64,000 nucleotides of DNA from Tilletia caries (Eukaryota > Basidiomycota > Exobasidiomycetes > Tilletiales > Tilletiaceae): contig JALUTQ010000027.1 in assembly GCA_032718865.1 (NCBI GenBank), positions 186,001 through 250,000 of the forward strand, read 5' to 3'. Below, piece after piece: positions 32,378 through 44,786 of the stretch. The notes under the pieces were generated by a model. It was not told where the DNA came from and searched no databases. It worked only from the letters and a program-made list of their open reading frames with translations. Position 1 is the first letter of the stretch, and every line of letters begins with the position of its first letter. The position numbers and the translations under genes were made by a program.

Positions 32378-32825
32378 ACCTGGATCTCTCTGAGGACTGG
32401 GCGCTGGCCGCTGAGCGCTGAGCAGGCGGCGGTGAGCGCTGATGAGCGTGGCATGCAGCAGTGCGATGAGCGCAGGGCAGATCCAAGCGCGAGCCTCACC
32501 GCCTCATCATCGACGAACGCGACGCGACGCGACTCACGTGTCTCACGCGTGGCCCAGGCCCGGAATGGGAAAGAAAAACGTGAATTACTTGCAGCTGGGC
32601 GGGCCCCATCCCACACCCCTATGATTGATCGAAAGCGAATCGATGTCGCATCGCACGGCCGTGTCACGTGCGTGTATGTGTGTGTATATGTCGCGTGGTT
32701 GTGTGTCGTCGTGCGAGTGTGAGGTCGAGCAACCAGGCTCTGGCTCTGACTCCATCTTGAGGCCATTCGAGCTCGTGGTTGAAGGTATAATCGCCTCGCC
32801 TCCGACTTGCGTTCCCAGTCGGCCT

Positions 32826-32937
32826 TCAGAGGACGAGCGCCTCCACCGCCAGCGCATCGTCATCGTCCTCCTCGTCCTCTTCGTCAGATGACATGTCCAG
32901 ATCGTCAGGCGAAATCGTCTTTGGCGCCAGTACCACT

Positions 32938-32986
<49 letters not shown>

Positions 32987-35900
32987 ATGGACCAGCCGCG
33001 CCCGTGCTCGCCGAAGCCGGACCCGGAGCCTGAATCGGAGGTGGGGCCGGAGCTGACCCCGTATCCGCTGCAGCGTCATCGTCTTGCAGCATCCTGCTCG
33101 TGCTCGTTTTCGTCGCGACGACCTCAGCGTCAGAAGGTAGCAATGCCAACACCCCGGAGTTTCCGAGACCTGGTCCCGCACCCGGGGGCGGAAGCGGAAG
33201 CGGAGCAGCCGCCTCCAACAAGCCCGTGCTGCCCTGTCCATTCACCAGCCCAGTCAGCGAATCAGCCTCCACAGCTGCAGCCCGCATGACCGCGTAAAGG
33301 TGCGAATCTTCATCGTCATCCTCATGCTCGCCCTCTTCGTCGTCGCTCAGCTCCAGCATCCCCGGCTGCGCCGGTGTCGTTATCTGCGACGGGTTCGGCT
33401 CAGCGAATGCGGTCACCATCGACGTTGCCGTCGTTGTTGTCGTCGTTGTCGTGGACTCGATGGGAGCAGGCGGCGCCGGTCCAACTCCAGTCTCGTCTGA
33501 GGCGCGGGATACATGTCGAGCGAGACCCGAGCCCGTCCGCTGCTTTCCCTTCGCACCAGATTCATAACCACCTCCCGCTCGACTCCTTCCACCATAACCA
33601 GAACTGCTCTCGCCTGTATCCTCCTCGCCGCCATACCGCAGCTCAGGCGTCCCGCGTGCCGGCATATCGTCCCGCTCCCACGGCCTGCGCGGCAGTCCCA
33701 GCGGAGTCAGTGCCGAGTCCGGTTGGAACACCACCGGCGTCAGCCTTCCGTTCTGAGGGGGCACGAACAGACCATCGTCGTACGGCACTGGGGCCTGGCG
33801 AGAGGGATACGGATCCGAGATCGGCGGCCGCTCCTGTTGCTCTGCAAACCAGCCATTGTAACCGCCTCTGGCGTCCGATCCGGTCCGGGGAGAATTAGGC
33901 CAGTACTGCACGAACCAGAGAAACGGAAGAAAGGGGAAAGAAAAGTGAGTAAATCAACATGGCCGTTCCACACACACAACTGGCTGAAACAAAAGCGTAC
34001 CGAAGCAGAATCCCGACGTCCCTCTCTCCCATCCCAGCTCGGATGTCGAGAATACGTCCCCGAGCCACGAGACTCCCACGAGTCCCGATCTCCCCGCGCA
34101 GGTCGGCCCTGCCCAAGCGCCCCAGATCCAGGTCCAGCAGAGCCCTGCGCACTCCGCGGGCCCGTTGAATGCGAGACGTGTATAGGCGGAGACGCTTGAT
34201 AGGTCGGCTTGAAGGGGAGCAGTGGCGGTACCTGCTTCGGCGGCTTCGAAGGTAGCTTGGCGGGGGGAAGATCGTCGTCCCATCCAGAGGCTATCTCCTC
34301 GAACCTCTGCCGGGCCGCGTCATCAGACTGCGGTGCATCTGCGGGAGCGACAGCAGGAAGAGGCGTGGACGCAGCAGATGCCACAGGGGCGACATCGACC
34401 CTCTGCGGCGATCCATTGAAACCCTCGTTCCTCGTGCCCGAACCAGAGGAAGGATCTTCCAGCCCCCAAGCCTCATTCCGATACGCGGACCGCTGCTGAC
34501 CAGCGTTCCGCGGCGGTTCGTACCAGGACGATCCCGCTCCCCCCGGCACCGGCCCTACTCCTCCTCCTCCACCCCCCGACGGTTGTCGCGAATACGAACC
34601 CCGGTCATTCCGCGCCGACCATCCCTGCCCTGGTCCGGAAGTGCCCTGGAACCCGCGCGGCCCAGTCGGGACGCCCATGGGCGGGGACGCTTGATGTGCC
34701 GGCTTGAAGGGGAGCGGTAGCGGTGCATTCGCTGGTTGCGAAGGTAGCTTCGCCGGGGGGAGGTCGTCGTCCCATCCGCTCGCTATCTCCTCGAACTTCT
34801 TCCGAGCCGCGTCGGGTGACAGCGGCGCATCTGCAGAAGGCACAGCTGGGGCGGTCGGAGGCGCAGAGGGTGCTGAAGCCACGAAAGCGGTGTCGACCGT
34901 CTGCACTTGTCCATCGAGACCCTCATTCCGGTGAGCAGGCCACTCGGGAGCGTCATTCCGAGGTGCAGGTGCGCCGTTCCAAGAAACCCCTCCTCCGTCT
35001 TGCCCTCCATTTCTGCTAGCACCACCTCCATGGCCGAACGAGCTCCCACTCTGTCTCCGACCTCGAAAGACGGCCCATCCACCGTCCCTCGACCCAGTTG
35101 TCTCCCTCGGTCGTCCGCCAGCGTCATCAGCATAGGGTTGACGAGGCGGCGGCGCCTGGACACCGCTCCACGCACTGTCCAGCCCAGACCGCCAATCCGT
35201 CGTCGTCGGGTTCGAAGGTGCCACAGACGCACCGGACTGCCAATCCTTCGTATCCGCAGGTGAGGAAGACACGCCGGACTGCCAATCAGCAATCGCCCGA
35301 CTCGACATGCCTGCTTGCAGACTGGTGTCGCCCGAGAAGCCCGGCGGTGCTTGCGCAGCTGACCATCCGTTGTCTGGAGCGGCCGGGTGGGAGTGGTGGG
35401 ATGCGGGCGGCGGATACGTTGTCTGCGCGCTCGATCGCCCCGCAGCGAGCGCTGGAGCCTGCGCGACGGGAGGTGGAGCTGGAGCAGGTGGCTCGTCATC
35501 GTCCCACCCGGCAGCAGTGTCCAAGAAGGCGGCTCTCTCGGCAGCTGCGTCTCCAGCCCATGTGCTCGTCATTGGCACCGGCGCCGGCGCGACAGCTGCT
35601 GCAGCCGGAGCATTCGGTTCGCCCCACCCACTCGTAGCACCATTAGCTACTCCTTGCTGTGCTGCGTAACCTGCCGTGCCTTGCGGACCTGTAGCACCCG
35701 CCAAACCGGGGCCCCCCGAGAAGCTCTGCGATGCTGGCGCAGTTGACCATCCGTTGTCGATAGCGGGCGGCTGACCATGCTGAGATGGACCCAACGGGTA
35801 CATCGTCTGAGTGCCCGGCCCGACAGAGAGCGCTGTAGCCTGAACGACGGGAGCGGGAGCAGGTGGCTCATCATCGTCCCATCCCGCAGCAGTGTCCAAG

Positions 35901-38900
35901 AAGGCGGCTCTCTCGGCAGCTGCGTCTCCAGCCCATGTGCTCGTCGTTGGCACCGGCGCCGGCGCGACAGCTGCTGCAGCCGGAGCATTCGGTTCGTCCC
36001 ACCCACTCGCAGCACCATTAGCTGCTCCTTGCTGTGCTGCGTAACCTGCCGTGCCTTGCGGACCTGTAGCACCCGCCAAACTGGTGTCTCCGTGGAAGCT
36101 CTGCGACGCTGGAGCAGCTGACCATCCCTTGTCCAGAGCGGGCGGCTGACCATGCTGAGATGGACCCGGCGGGTACATCGTCTGAGCTCCCGGTCCCATA
36201 GCGGCCACAGCAGGCGGCGCGACAGCAGCTGCCGCAGGAGGCTCGTCATCGTCCCACCCCGCAGCAGTGTCCAAGAAGGTAGCCGTCTCCGCAGCAGCTG
36301 CTCCAGCCCACGCTATCGTCGGCGCGGGCGCAGGCGCAGGAGCGACAGCTGGCGCTGCCGCTGCCGAGGGGTTCGGCTCGTCCCATCCACCACCATTATC
36401 CGCAAATGCATCTTGCGGTGCGTCCACTTGATCCGCAGGCGCATCGAAGTTAACCTCGTCATCGCCCCACAGGTCTCCCAGGTCGTTCTCCGGCGCGGCG
36501 GTGTCAATCGCGATAACAGCACCGCTGGCACCCCCAGCTGCAGCAGTATTAGCAGCCTGGCTAGGTCCAGCATACGAAGGTGACTCCGCAGCGTTGACCT
36601 GAGCCGGAGGCTTGCGCGGGATCGCAGGCAAGTCAGAGAGGCTGACAGCCGCCTTCGTCGGACTCGTGCTGCCCGACCCACCGCCCAACTGCTTCTGCCG
36701 CCGAAGCGGGATCGGATCCGCGACGAGTCCGATGCGTTGGATCTTCGGACCCGTCTTGTGTGCGCCTTTATACGATCCCTTCGGGGCCGCTATGGTAGTA
36801 GCAGCAGCTGACGTAGAAGCCGCACTAGACACGTGCTGGGTGGACACCACCTTCCGTCCCGCCCGCGCCTGCATAAGAGTGGCGGTCGAAGTAGACCGCA
36901 CCGGCGAAGCCTCCGTCGAACCCGAAGCCGCATCAGCCCCGCCCTGACTCTGCTGACCCTGACCCTGACGCGCCTTCCTCTCATGAGGCCGCGTCATGAA
37001 CTCCGCAGCAGCACGCAACTTCTCCATCCGTCTCTCCTCCGCAAGCCTATCCGCATTCGTCTCTCCCAACCTAGCCCGTCCCGCTCCTCCGCCCACCAGG
37101 TGTCTCGACGACGACGATGGCCCCGCGGCGGACGGAGTCGTCATCGGCTCACCCATCGCATTCCGCGGGATCAACCCCGCCGCGCTTCTCCGAGCAAAGA
37201 CGGGAGCGGCCACGGAGATGGGCGCCGAGATTTCACTCCCGCTTCCGCCCTGCATCCCCATGTCGTCCTCGTCGGCCTCGACCATCTCAGCAGCCGCTGT
37301 GGCGATGGCGTCGTCCGTCAGCTTCCTGCGCGCCACCAAGCTCGTCGCCCGCTTGCCGAGTCTGGCAGCCTCTGCCAGTTCCTTGGCGGTCAGCGCTAGC
37401 TTGGAGGGTTTGGTTCCGGCTACCGGCATTGGCTGGTAGACCTTTGAGGACGAATCGGCCTGACTGGCAGCGCCGACTGTGATTCTCGAAGCTTGTGCTC
37501 CAGGTATGGAATCAGGCGCACAAATGCGGACTCGCTTCGCCGTCGTCCTCGGAGCCGCACTCTTCGCATGCCCCAGCCCATTCCATCCACCGTCCCCGTT
37601 CCGCGTGGCTGCGATTATGCTGATCTCGGAGTCGCTCTGCAAGCTGGTGAGAGGACTGCTAGACGTGCTTGATACGCGTACACGAGCGGGGACACCACCG
37701 ACCAAGCTGGATGTAGCCGTGCTCATGTTAGGAGACGGCTTGGCAGCAGCCTCAGCTGTTGGCGGCGGGGGCGGTGCTTCCATCCGTGAACCAGAGGGTT
37801 CAGCAATCGTGACCTTCCGTCCTCCCTTTGCGGAAGGCTTCGCAGGCGACGCCCTCTTCGTGGTGGACTGAGATGACGATGCTGCTCCTTGCTGCGCAGT
37901 CGATTCCCGCTGTGGGATCATGATAGACGACCGGCCGGTTCCCTTCGACTTGCCCTTACTCCGGTCGAAGAAGTCGTCGCCGTCGGAGTCAGATCCTGTG
38001 CGCTCTCGGCCCTTGCGCGCCGGCCCAGCATTCTCCGCATCTGCGTTCTCTCCAGCGTCCTCCTCCTCATCGTCATCATCCTCTCCCTCATCTTCCACGT
38101 CGCCATCAGAGGGGTCTTCCTCCACTGGCACAGTCACCTTCGTGCCCTTCCGTCGCGGAGAAGGTCTCGCTGCGGGAGGTGGAGACTTGTTCGTGGGTGT
38201 GGCCTTAGCCTTCCCAGCAGGCTTGGTAGCCGGCGCGGCCTTCTTGGACAAGCCGGTTCCTGAGAGCCGAGTTAGAGGCTTGGCTGGGGCGCTGGGCTCG
38301 TCGTCGGACGAGTCGTCGAGGATAACTATCTCAACACCCTTGCTTGGACCGGTCTTCGTGGTCTTTGTGGCTTCGGCCTTTCCCTTGCCTTTAGCTGTGC
38401 TGCTGGAAGCTGCCTTGGTGGTCTTGGAAGTGCTTCCGCTTGCCTTCGGAATTGGCTTGGAGGCCTTTGCTTTCGATGCCGTTGCCGATGCTTTAGCCTT
38501 CGCCGCAGACACTGGAGGCACAGCAGCCGTCTTCTTCGACCGAGTTGAAGCGGCGGGTGCCTGGTCTTCGCCATCTGTCTCCTCCTCCTCTTCTCCCTCC
38601 TCCTCCTCCTCGTTCTCGTCGTTTGCCATGTTGACGTCAGCAGCGCGCTGCGACTGCTGAGGCGGAATGACAAGCTGGTTCGGCTTGGGTCCCTGTGGAG
38701 ATATCGCAGCCGATGAAGCGGACGATGACAGGGCTGGGCCCGTGCCCAATGCAGCCTGTACTCTGCGTGCCTCCCTCTCCTCCCTTCTGAGCTGTTTGAC
38801 AAAGCGGAGATCATTCTTGTCGCGTCTCCAAGCTTCGCGCATTTTCGCTATCTTGTCGCGCGTGCGATCGGCGTCGAGATTGAAGAAGCTGGCAAAGTCG

Positions 38901-39601
38901 GTGTCGGAGTTGTGGGCCGACATGACCTCTTCGTCCGAGTCTGGGGTGGGGATGAAGTCCGGCTTTGCCTTCTTGCGGGTCCAGAACTCTTCGAGTGTTT
39001 CGCGGTCGAAGGAGGAGGCGGGTTCCCAAGTGCAAGCGTAGATGGGATACCCCTGCCAAGCAACACGGTATTGATAGAAGCCCTTACGGCGCGGGTGTTC
39101 GCGCCATCGGAGGAGTTCGTCTATGACGAAGGTCTGTTCGGATGTCTCGTCCTGCGCCTGGACGAGAGTGGTGAGCCAGCGGTCCTCGTCCTTCTCGGTC
39201 CAGCTTCCGAGACCCTCTCCTTCGTCTGAGCTGACCGGATCGGCCCTTTCATGTTGCGGGAGGCCGAGAAGCTGCAAAGACGAGTACTTCTTGAGGAGGA
39301 CGTCGGAGTTGCCCGCTTCGAATACGGGGTTGGTTGTTGATTTCGATGCGGCGGTGCTGGCCGTGTTGGTGCTGACGGTGGCTGCAGCGGCGGAAGAAGA
39401 AGAAGTGGCAGCGACGGCGGATGAAGTTGATGCTGCGGCTGGTGGAGGTGGATCGACAGCTTTCGCTTTTCCTTTTGCAGGCGCGGATGGCTTGGTGGGC
39501 GACGCTGTCTTTGCGCGCTTGGCGGGTGGTGCAGGAGGTTCGGAAGCGGGTGTGGCCGCGGGCGCCTTGCGCTTCGCCGCTGTGCTTGTCTTTGGCGCCA
39601 T
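32826..39601 (-). CDS. Chromodomain protein with a GW-repeat (Argonaute-hook-like) region
   Basis: Exons 39601-34001 and 33905-32826 (95-bp intron GTACGC...TGCAG) give 2,226 residues. The basic N-terminus is followed by a chromodomain at residues about 157-211 ('FVIDELLRWREHP', 'YRVAWQGYPIYACTWEP'). F158, W182 and Y185 align with the aromatic cage that reads methyl-lysine. The middle is Lys/Ser/Glu-rich and disordered. The C-terminal half has about 15 GW and 3 WG dipeptides in acidic, Pro/Ala-rich settings. Examples are 'LDTAAGWDDDEPP', 'SGWDEPNAP', 'DNGWSTAPAS' and 'FEEIASGWDDDLPPAKLPS'. Such tryptophans in disordered sequence are how GW182, Tas3 and the plant KTF1/NRPE1 tails bind Argonaute. 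The fusion suggests a one-chain adaptor between methylated chromatin and an Argonaute complex; that role is inferred. An acidic low-complexity tail closes the protein. Confidence 0.75.
34203..36640 (-). repeat. Tandem coding repeats within the GW region
   Basis: Three units of about 372 bp (124 codons) begin near 35499, 35876 and 36248, the first two almost identical over more than 200 bp. Each carries 'FLDTAAGWDDDEPP' and a 'GW(D/G)EPN' motif. A second pair spaced about 487 bp apart (about 34203 and 34690) carries 'FEEIASGWDDDLPPAKLPS'. The near-identity points to recent expansion or gene conversion, so copy number may vary between strains and assemblies may collapse it. Confidence 0.7.
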
Positions 39602-40619
39602 GGCGAGGACTGAGATGGTGCTTCGAACCGATGTGCGCTGTGGAATCGCAAGAACAAGAGGAGGAGACGAGAGAGAGAGGGTGAAGCTGAGTGAGTGAGT
39701 AAGTAGGCCAGGTCAGAGAATACACTGAGGAGAGAAGTGACTGACCTCGTTAACGATCTGAGCTTGCAGCTAGACGGCCGCCCGGCGTGTTCTTGTTGTC
39801 CCTGTTGGCGAGCTGGCGTGCCCGAGCTGTGGCGCCATGCACGCGCTGGCTGTGTGTGATGTGTCGCCAATACCACCAAGCAGAGACCGACGAGACTCGG
39901 TCAGACTCTTCTGCTTCGCTCCGTGCTGTTCTCGCTGCTGTGGTCGTGGTTGCTGCGCAAGAAGCTCACAGGAAATTGTCGCCCGCTCCCAGCTCGAGAA
40001 GGTCGGGTGCGGGTCCCGATGATCGCGATTCGCGGTGCGTCGGACCGAGCACGCCGACCTCATTTACCAGATAAGATAGCGATAAGAGTTTTTGAAAAAA
40101 GATCTTCCATTGCCAAATGCCAAAAGTGGCCATATTTCCATCTGCTCACTCTATTAGCCGACGCGGGGTTTCGGATCTTGAATCCAGGACTCCGGCAGTT
40201 GGACAGTGTTGCCATGCGCTCGGTTCGATTCAATTAGAGCTTATACATATCTAAGCTGCGTGCTACGGTTCTGCCGGTCTGCCCTGGGTATGTAATGGGT
40301 TCCCTTTATTTGAGGCTCTGGGTTCCTGGTCCTCGTCGCTGCTGCTGTGGTCAACGAACTCGCTGGAGAGGTCCGACTGACTTGTGCTCCTCTCTCCCTT
40401 CTCCCTTCTCACTCCTCGCTGCCGCCGATTGCCTTCGTCTTTGCAACGAGCGCATCCGATCCATCGCAGCTGACGCCTTCTTTTGCTCCTTACCCACTCA
40501 TCCAGTCCCCCGTTTCCCCCCCGTGGAGGCGCAGGCACCTCCCTCGCTCCATCTCACACTCCGATTCCCTCTCCCCTCTTGCTCACCCCGCCATCTATTA
40601 GGAGAACCCTCTTTCAACA
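39602..40619. other. Divergent intergenic region
   Basis: It is shared upstream sequence of the chromodomain gene (minus) and the chitin synthase (plus). A possible decayed MITE trace is at 40053-40100. No gene was seen; CT-rich leader sequence precedes the chitin synthase ATG. Confidence 0.5.
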
Positions 40620-43600
40620 ATGGGTGGCTACTTCGGACAACAGGGCGGCGGCGGCGGCGGTAGTGCCCCTCAGTTCGGACAGCCATTTCGCCCCAATTAC
40701 AACCAGCAGCAGCAGCCGCCACAGCAACAGCAACAGCAGCAGTACTACAACCAGCAGCAACCGGCAACAGCCCACAGAACATCGCCACCCGGCTTTTCCG
40801 ACTCGCACTCCTCCGACACATACACCAACCAGCACCCAAACAACCCGCAGATCCACGTCCAGCCAGCATCCTCACAAAGCCACCCAGCCGCCCCCTATTC
40901 GAACCAATACGACCACCGCATGGACTCGACCTACGACGTCACTCCTGGCTCCGGCGGCGTGTCCCCAGGAGCTCGCGACTACGAGAGCATCTACGACAAC
41001 TACGCCGCCACCTCTCCCAGCGGCTATCCACACAATAACAACGCCATGGGTGGGCAGGGCGCATTCGCGGCTAGTGACACTCACCTTGTCAAGTCTTCCG
41101 ACATGTACGAGCACGACAATCAGTCCGGCATGATCAACGGCAGGGGAGGCCCCGAAGCCGATCTCGGCGGGCCATACGGCTACAACAAGCAAGGCGCAGG
41201 CTATGAGACCATCGACATGGGCTCCCAGAACCCAATCGTCTCCTATCCACCTGCCGGCCCCGGCGCACCCGGTTTCCCTCCCACCATGGGCCAGGGCCAT
41301 CCAGGCGGCTTTGCCGTCAGCATGCCCAATGCAGGTCCCTGGAACGGCCTCGGTGCACCCGGCACCGCCATCAACCAAGGCTTCCGCGGCAACGCTCCTC
41401 AATCCCGCTTCGGACCCGGCATGCCCAACGCAGCCCGTGCAGGTGCATATGCCGAGAATCGAGATCGACTCATGCGCAAACGGACCGTCCGCAGGATCGA
41501 GCTTCAGAACGGAAATCTTGTCCTCGACGTGCCCGTACCGAAGAGTCTCGCCAAGCCTGGTCAGCCGGAGGAGTTTGTTAAGTGCAGGTATACCGCTGTC
41601 ACTTGCAAGCCTGACGATTTTATTCAGGAGCGATATGCCACGCGTACGTGGCTCTCTGGCCGCAAGACCGAGCTCGCCATCGTCCTCACCATGTACAACG
41701 AAGTGAGTCCTTTGCTCTTCTCTCTCCACAGTACGAGACTGACCTTCTCTTCGCTCGCATCGCTCTCGCCTCCCAGGATGAGGTTCTCTTCTGCAGAACA
41801 ATGAACAGTGTCATCAAGGTGAGGTTCTCATACCAGGACTAGTGTCCTCATATACCTCGTTCCGAAACCCCCTAACCCCTATTCTCTCTCTCTTCCTCAA
41901 TCTTCAAAAAGAACATCGCCTATCTATGCACCCGCTCCAAGTCAAAAACATGGGGCGCAAACGCCTGGCAAAAATGCGTCGTCGTAGTCGTCTCCGACGG
42001 CCGCAAAAAAGCCAACGAGCGCACCCTCAAAGTCCTCGGTCTCATGGGATGCTACATCGAGGGCGTCATGAAGGATCACGTCCTCGAGAAGGAGACCACT
42101 GCGCACATGTTCGAGTATACCACTCAAGTTATTGTGGATGGGATGGGGAATGTTAAGGTTGGCAGCTGTCCGGTACAGGTTGTGTTTATCCTTAAGGAGA
42201 AGAATGCGAAGAAGCTGAATTCGCATAGGTGAGTTTTCTTTCCCTGGCCCTCTCGGCTGCTAGTATACTTCTGACACCTTCTCTCCTGCGCTTGCTGTCG
42301 ATTCTCAGATGGTTCTACAACGCGATATGCGCGCAGGTGAGCTTAAGTCGGGCGCATAATGCCACCTCATGGACTTCACACTGACACTATTCCTCCACCT
42401 TCGCGAAATCATCTAGCTGCAACCAAACGTCACAGTCCTCCTCGACGTGGGAACGAAACCGACGGGTACCTCAATTTACGAGCTATGGAAAGCATTCGAC
42501 AAGAACAAGATGGTTGGCGGGGCCTGTGGCGAGATCGCCGTCGACACCGGACGCGGCTGCGGCCTCCTCCTTAACCCGCTCGTCGCCAGTCAGAACTTCG
42601 AGTACAAAATCTCCAACATCCTCGACAAACCACTCGAATCCGTCTTTGGCTACATCTCCGTCCTGCCCGGCGCATTCTCAGCCTACCGCCTCAAAGCCCT
42701 CCGCGGACGTCCACTCGAGGCGTACTTCCTCGGCGAGGCGTTGCATGCGGGGGGCAGTGCTGGTGGGGGCACGTTCTTGCAGAACATGTATTTGGCGGAG
42801 GATCGGATTCTTTGTTTTGAGATCACGGCGAAGGCGGGGGAGGCGTGGATTTTGAAGTATGTGAAGAGTGCGAAGGCGACGACGGATGTGCCTGATCGGG
42901 TTCCTGAGTTTATCTCGCAACGACGGAGGTGAGTCCAGTGCGGAGGCGATTGTTCCCAGATGGGGCGGCGCGGTAAAGGGGGGAGAATCTACGATTGTCC
43001 GTGAGCGGCGTTGGGGAGCAGTACTCACGTATTATCTTCTCCTCGTTTGCGAAATGCGCGCCATCCCTCCAGATGGCTCAACGGCTCCCTCTTCGCAGGC
43101 ATCCACGCCACGCTACACTTCTACCGCATCTGGTCAAGTGGGCACAACTTCTTCCGCAAACTCTGGCTCACGGTTCAGGTCATCTACAACATCGTCCAGC
43201 TCATCTTTACATGGACGGCACTGGCCAACTTCTTCGTGAGTCTCCTTCTGTTCTTGGGTTTGCCTCCGAGCTCCGTGTGTGTGTGAAGACAGTCTGTGAA
43301 TAATGTTTGAGCCTGACCACGTTTTGTTCTGGGTTTCAGCTGGCCTTCTTCTTCCTCATCTCGAGTGCAACCTCTGACCCAGAGCACGACCCTTTCGGCG
43401 GTCAGGGAGATGCCATTTTGGAAATTATGCAGAATGTTTACATTGCACTTGTCATCGTCTGCATCGTTTGGTATGTTGTTTCCCCCATCAGGCCCCATTC
43501 CTGTGTCCACACACCTGCCCCCAGTCTGGCTCACCTGTCTTGACTTTTATTCACTGGCAGTTCACTGGGTAATCGGCCACAAGGTTCCAACTTCGCGTAT

Positions 43601-44786
43601 ACGTCATGTATGATCGCCTTTGCGGTCATCATGGGCCTGGCGCTCTACTGTGCCGGATTTACCGTCTATCTGGCGTTGGACGCGGCCGGGCTTTTGACTA
43701 CGACCGGCTGGACGACGGGCAACTTTGAGAGGCTCTTCCAGACGTCAGGATTCCGCGACATTGTCATCTCCACGGCGGCAACTTGTGAGTCTTTTTTAGT
43801 CGATACGGCGTTGGCTGGAATGTGCAGACTGGATTGCTGAATGACTCGGTATGATGCTCTGAAATCTTCGCAGACTTCCTGTTCGTCTTTTCCCCTTCCA
43901 GCCTTTTAATAAGCGCGCATCAGAAAGAGTCTCATGCTGATCCGCCTGTCCTCCTCTGAAATCTTCGCAGCTGGGTGCTGGCTTCGCTCGTCCACTTTGA
44001 GCCATGGCACCTGATCACGTCCTTCGTCCAATATCTGTTCCTGACGCCTTTCTACGGTGAGTCAATTGGCGAACGCCAATCGAGCCAAAGCGGTCAGCAT
44101 CACCTCACTCACTGCAGCCCATTTCGCATCTACAGTCACCGTCCTCTCGATCTATTCGATGAGCAACCTGCACGACGTCAGTTGGGGTACGAAAGGTGAC
44201 AATGGGCCGAGTACCGACTTAGGTTCGGCCTCGGCCAAGAAGGGTAAAGACGGCAAAGCGGCTGTCGAGGTCAAGATCCCTACCACGGCCGAGGAGACGG
44301 AGGAGCTGTGGTCGCACATGCAGGCTGAACTGGCCGTGCCCAAGCCGGAGGTGAAGGCGAAGCGTTCGGCGGATCAGAAAGCGAGCGATCATGCTGCTAA
44401 CTTCCGAACCCAGTGAGTCCCCGACCTTGTGCACATGATCTCGCTACAAATGGAACCCACACATGTACTCACGTTGTTCGATCGTTTTGGTCCACAGGTT
44501 CCTGCTGTGGTGGTTGGGGACGAATGCAGCTTTGGTCATCATCTTCACATCGAAGTGGTGGCTCGCCTATGTCCGCAACCACGTGTACAGCGGCAAGAAG
44601 GGTGTCATCGTGAATCCGTACCAAACGTGAGTTAGGATATCTTGAGGAGTCCGAAAGGTAGTCGTTCCCAGTTTCTGACGTCTACGTTCTCGTCATCAGG
44701 GTTATCTTCTGGGCAACAGCCGGTCTGTCTGCCGTCCGTGCACTTGGATCGTTCATCTACATCATCCTCTACTGGATGGGTCGGTG
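40620..44786 (+). CDS. Chitin synthase, division I
   Basis: The enzyme extends chitin from UDP-GlcNAc at the plasma membrane. Exons by eye: 40620-41702, 41777-41818, 41912-42228, 42309-42336, 42417-42928, 43073-43235, 43340-43470, 43561-43784, a roughly 10-base exon at 43874, 43971-44056, 44136-44412, 44498-44626, 44700-44786. The Gln/Gly/Pro-rich cytosolic N-terminus leads to '[20 protein letters not shown]' and '[14 protein letters not shown]'. The glycosyltransferase core follows ('[20 protein letters not shown]', 'LDVGTKPT', 'CGEIAVDTG', 'LPGAFSAYR', 'AEDRILCFE') with the signature 'QRRRW' split by an intron. Several C-terminal membrane spans and '[11 protein letters not shown]' close it. 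Phases agree throughout except at 43884-43970, where no canonical GT-AG join keeps the frame. It may be a live gene with an odd splice site or a damaged one. Confidence 0.85.
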
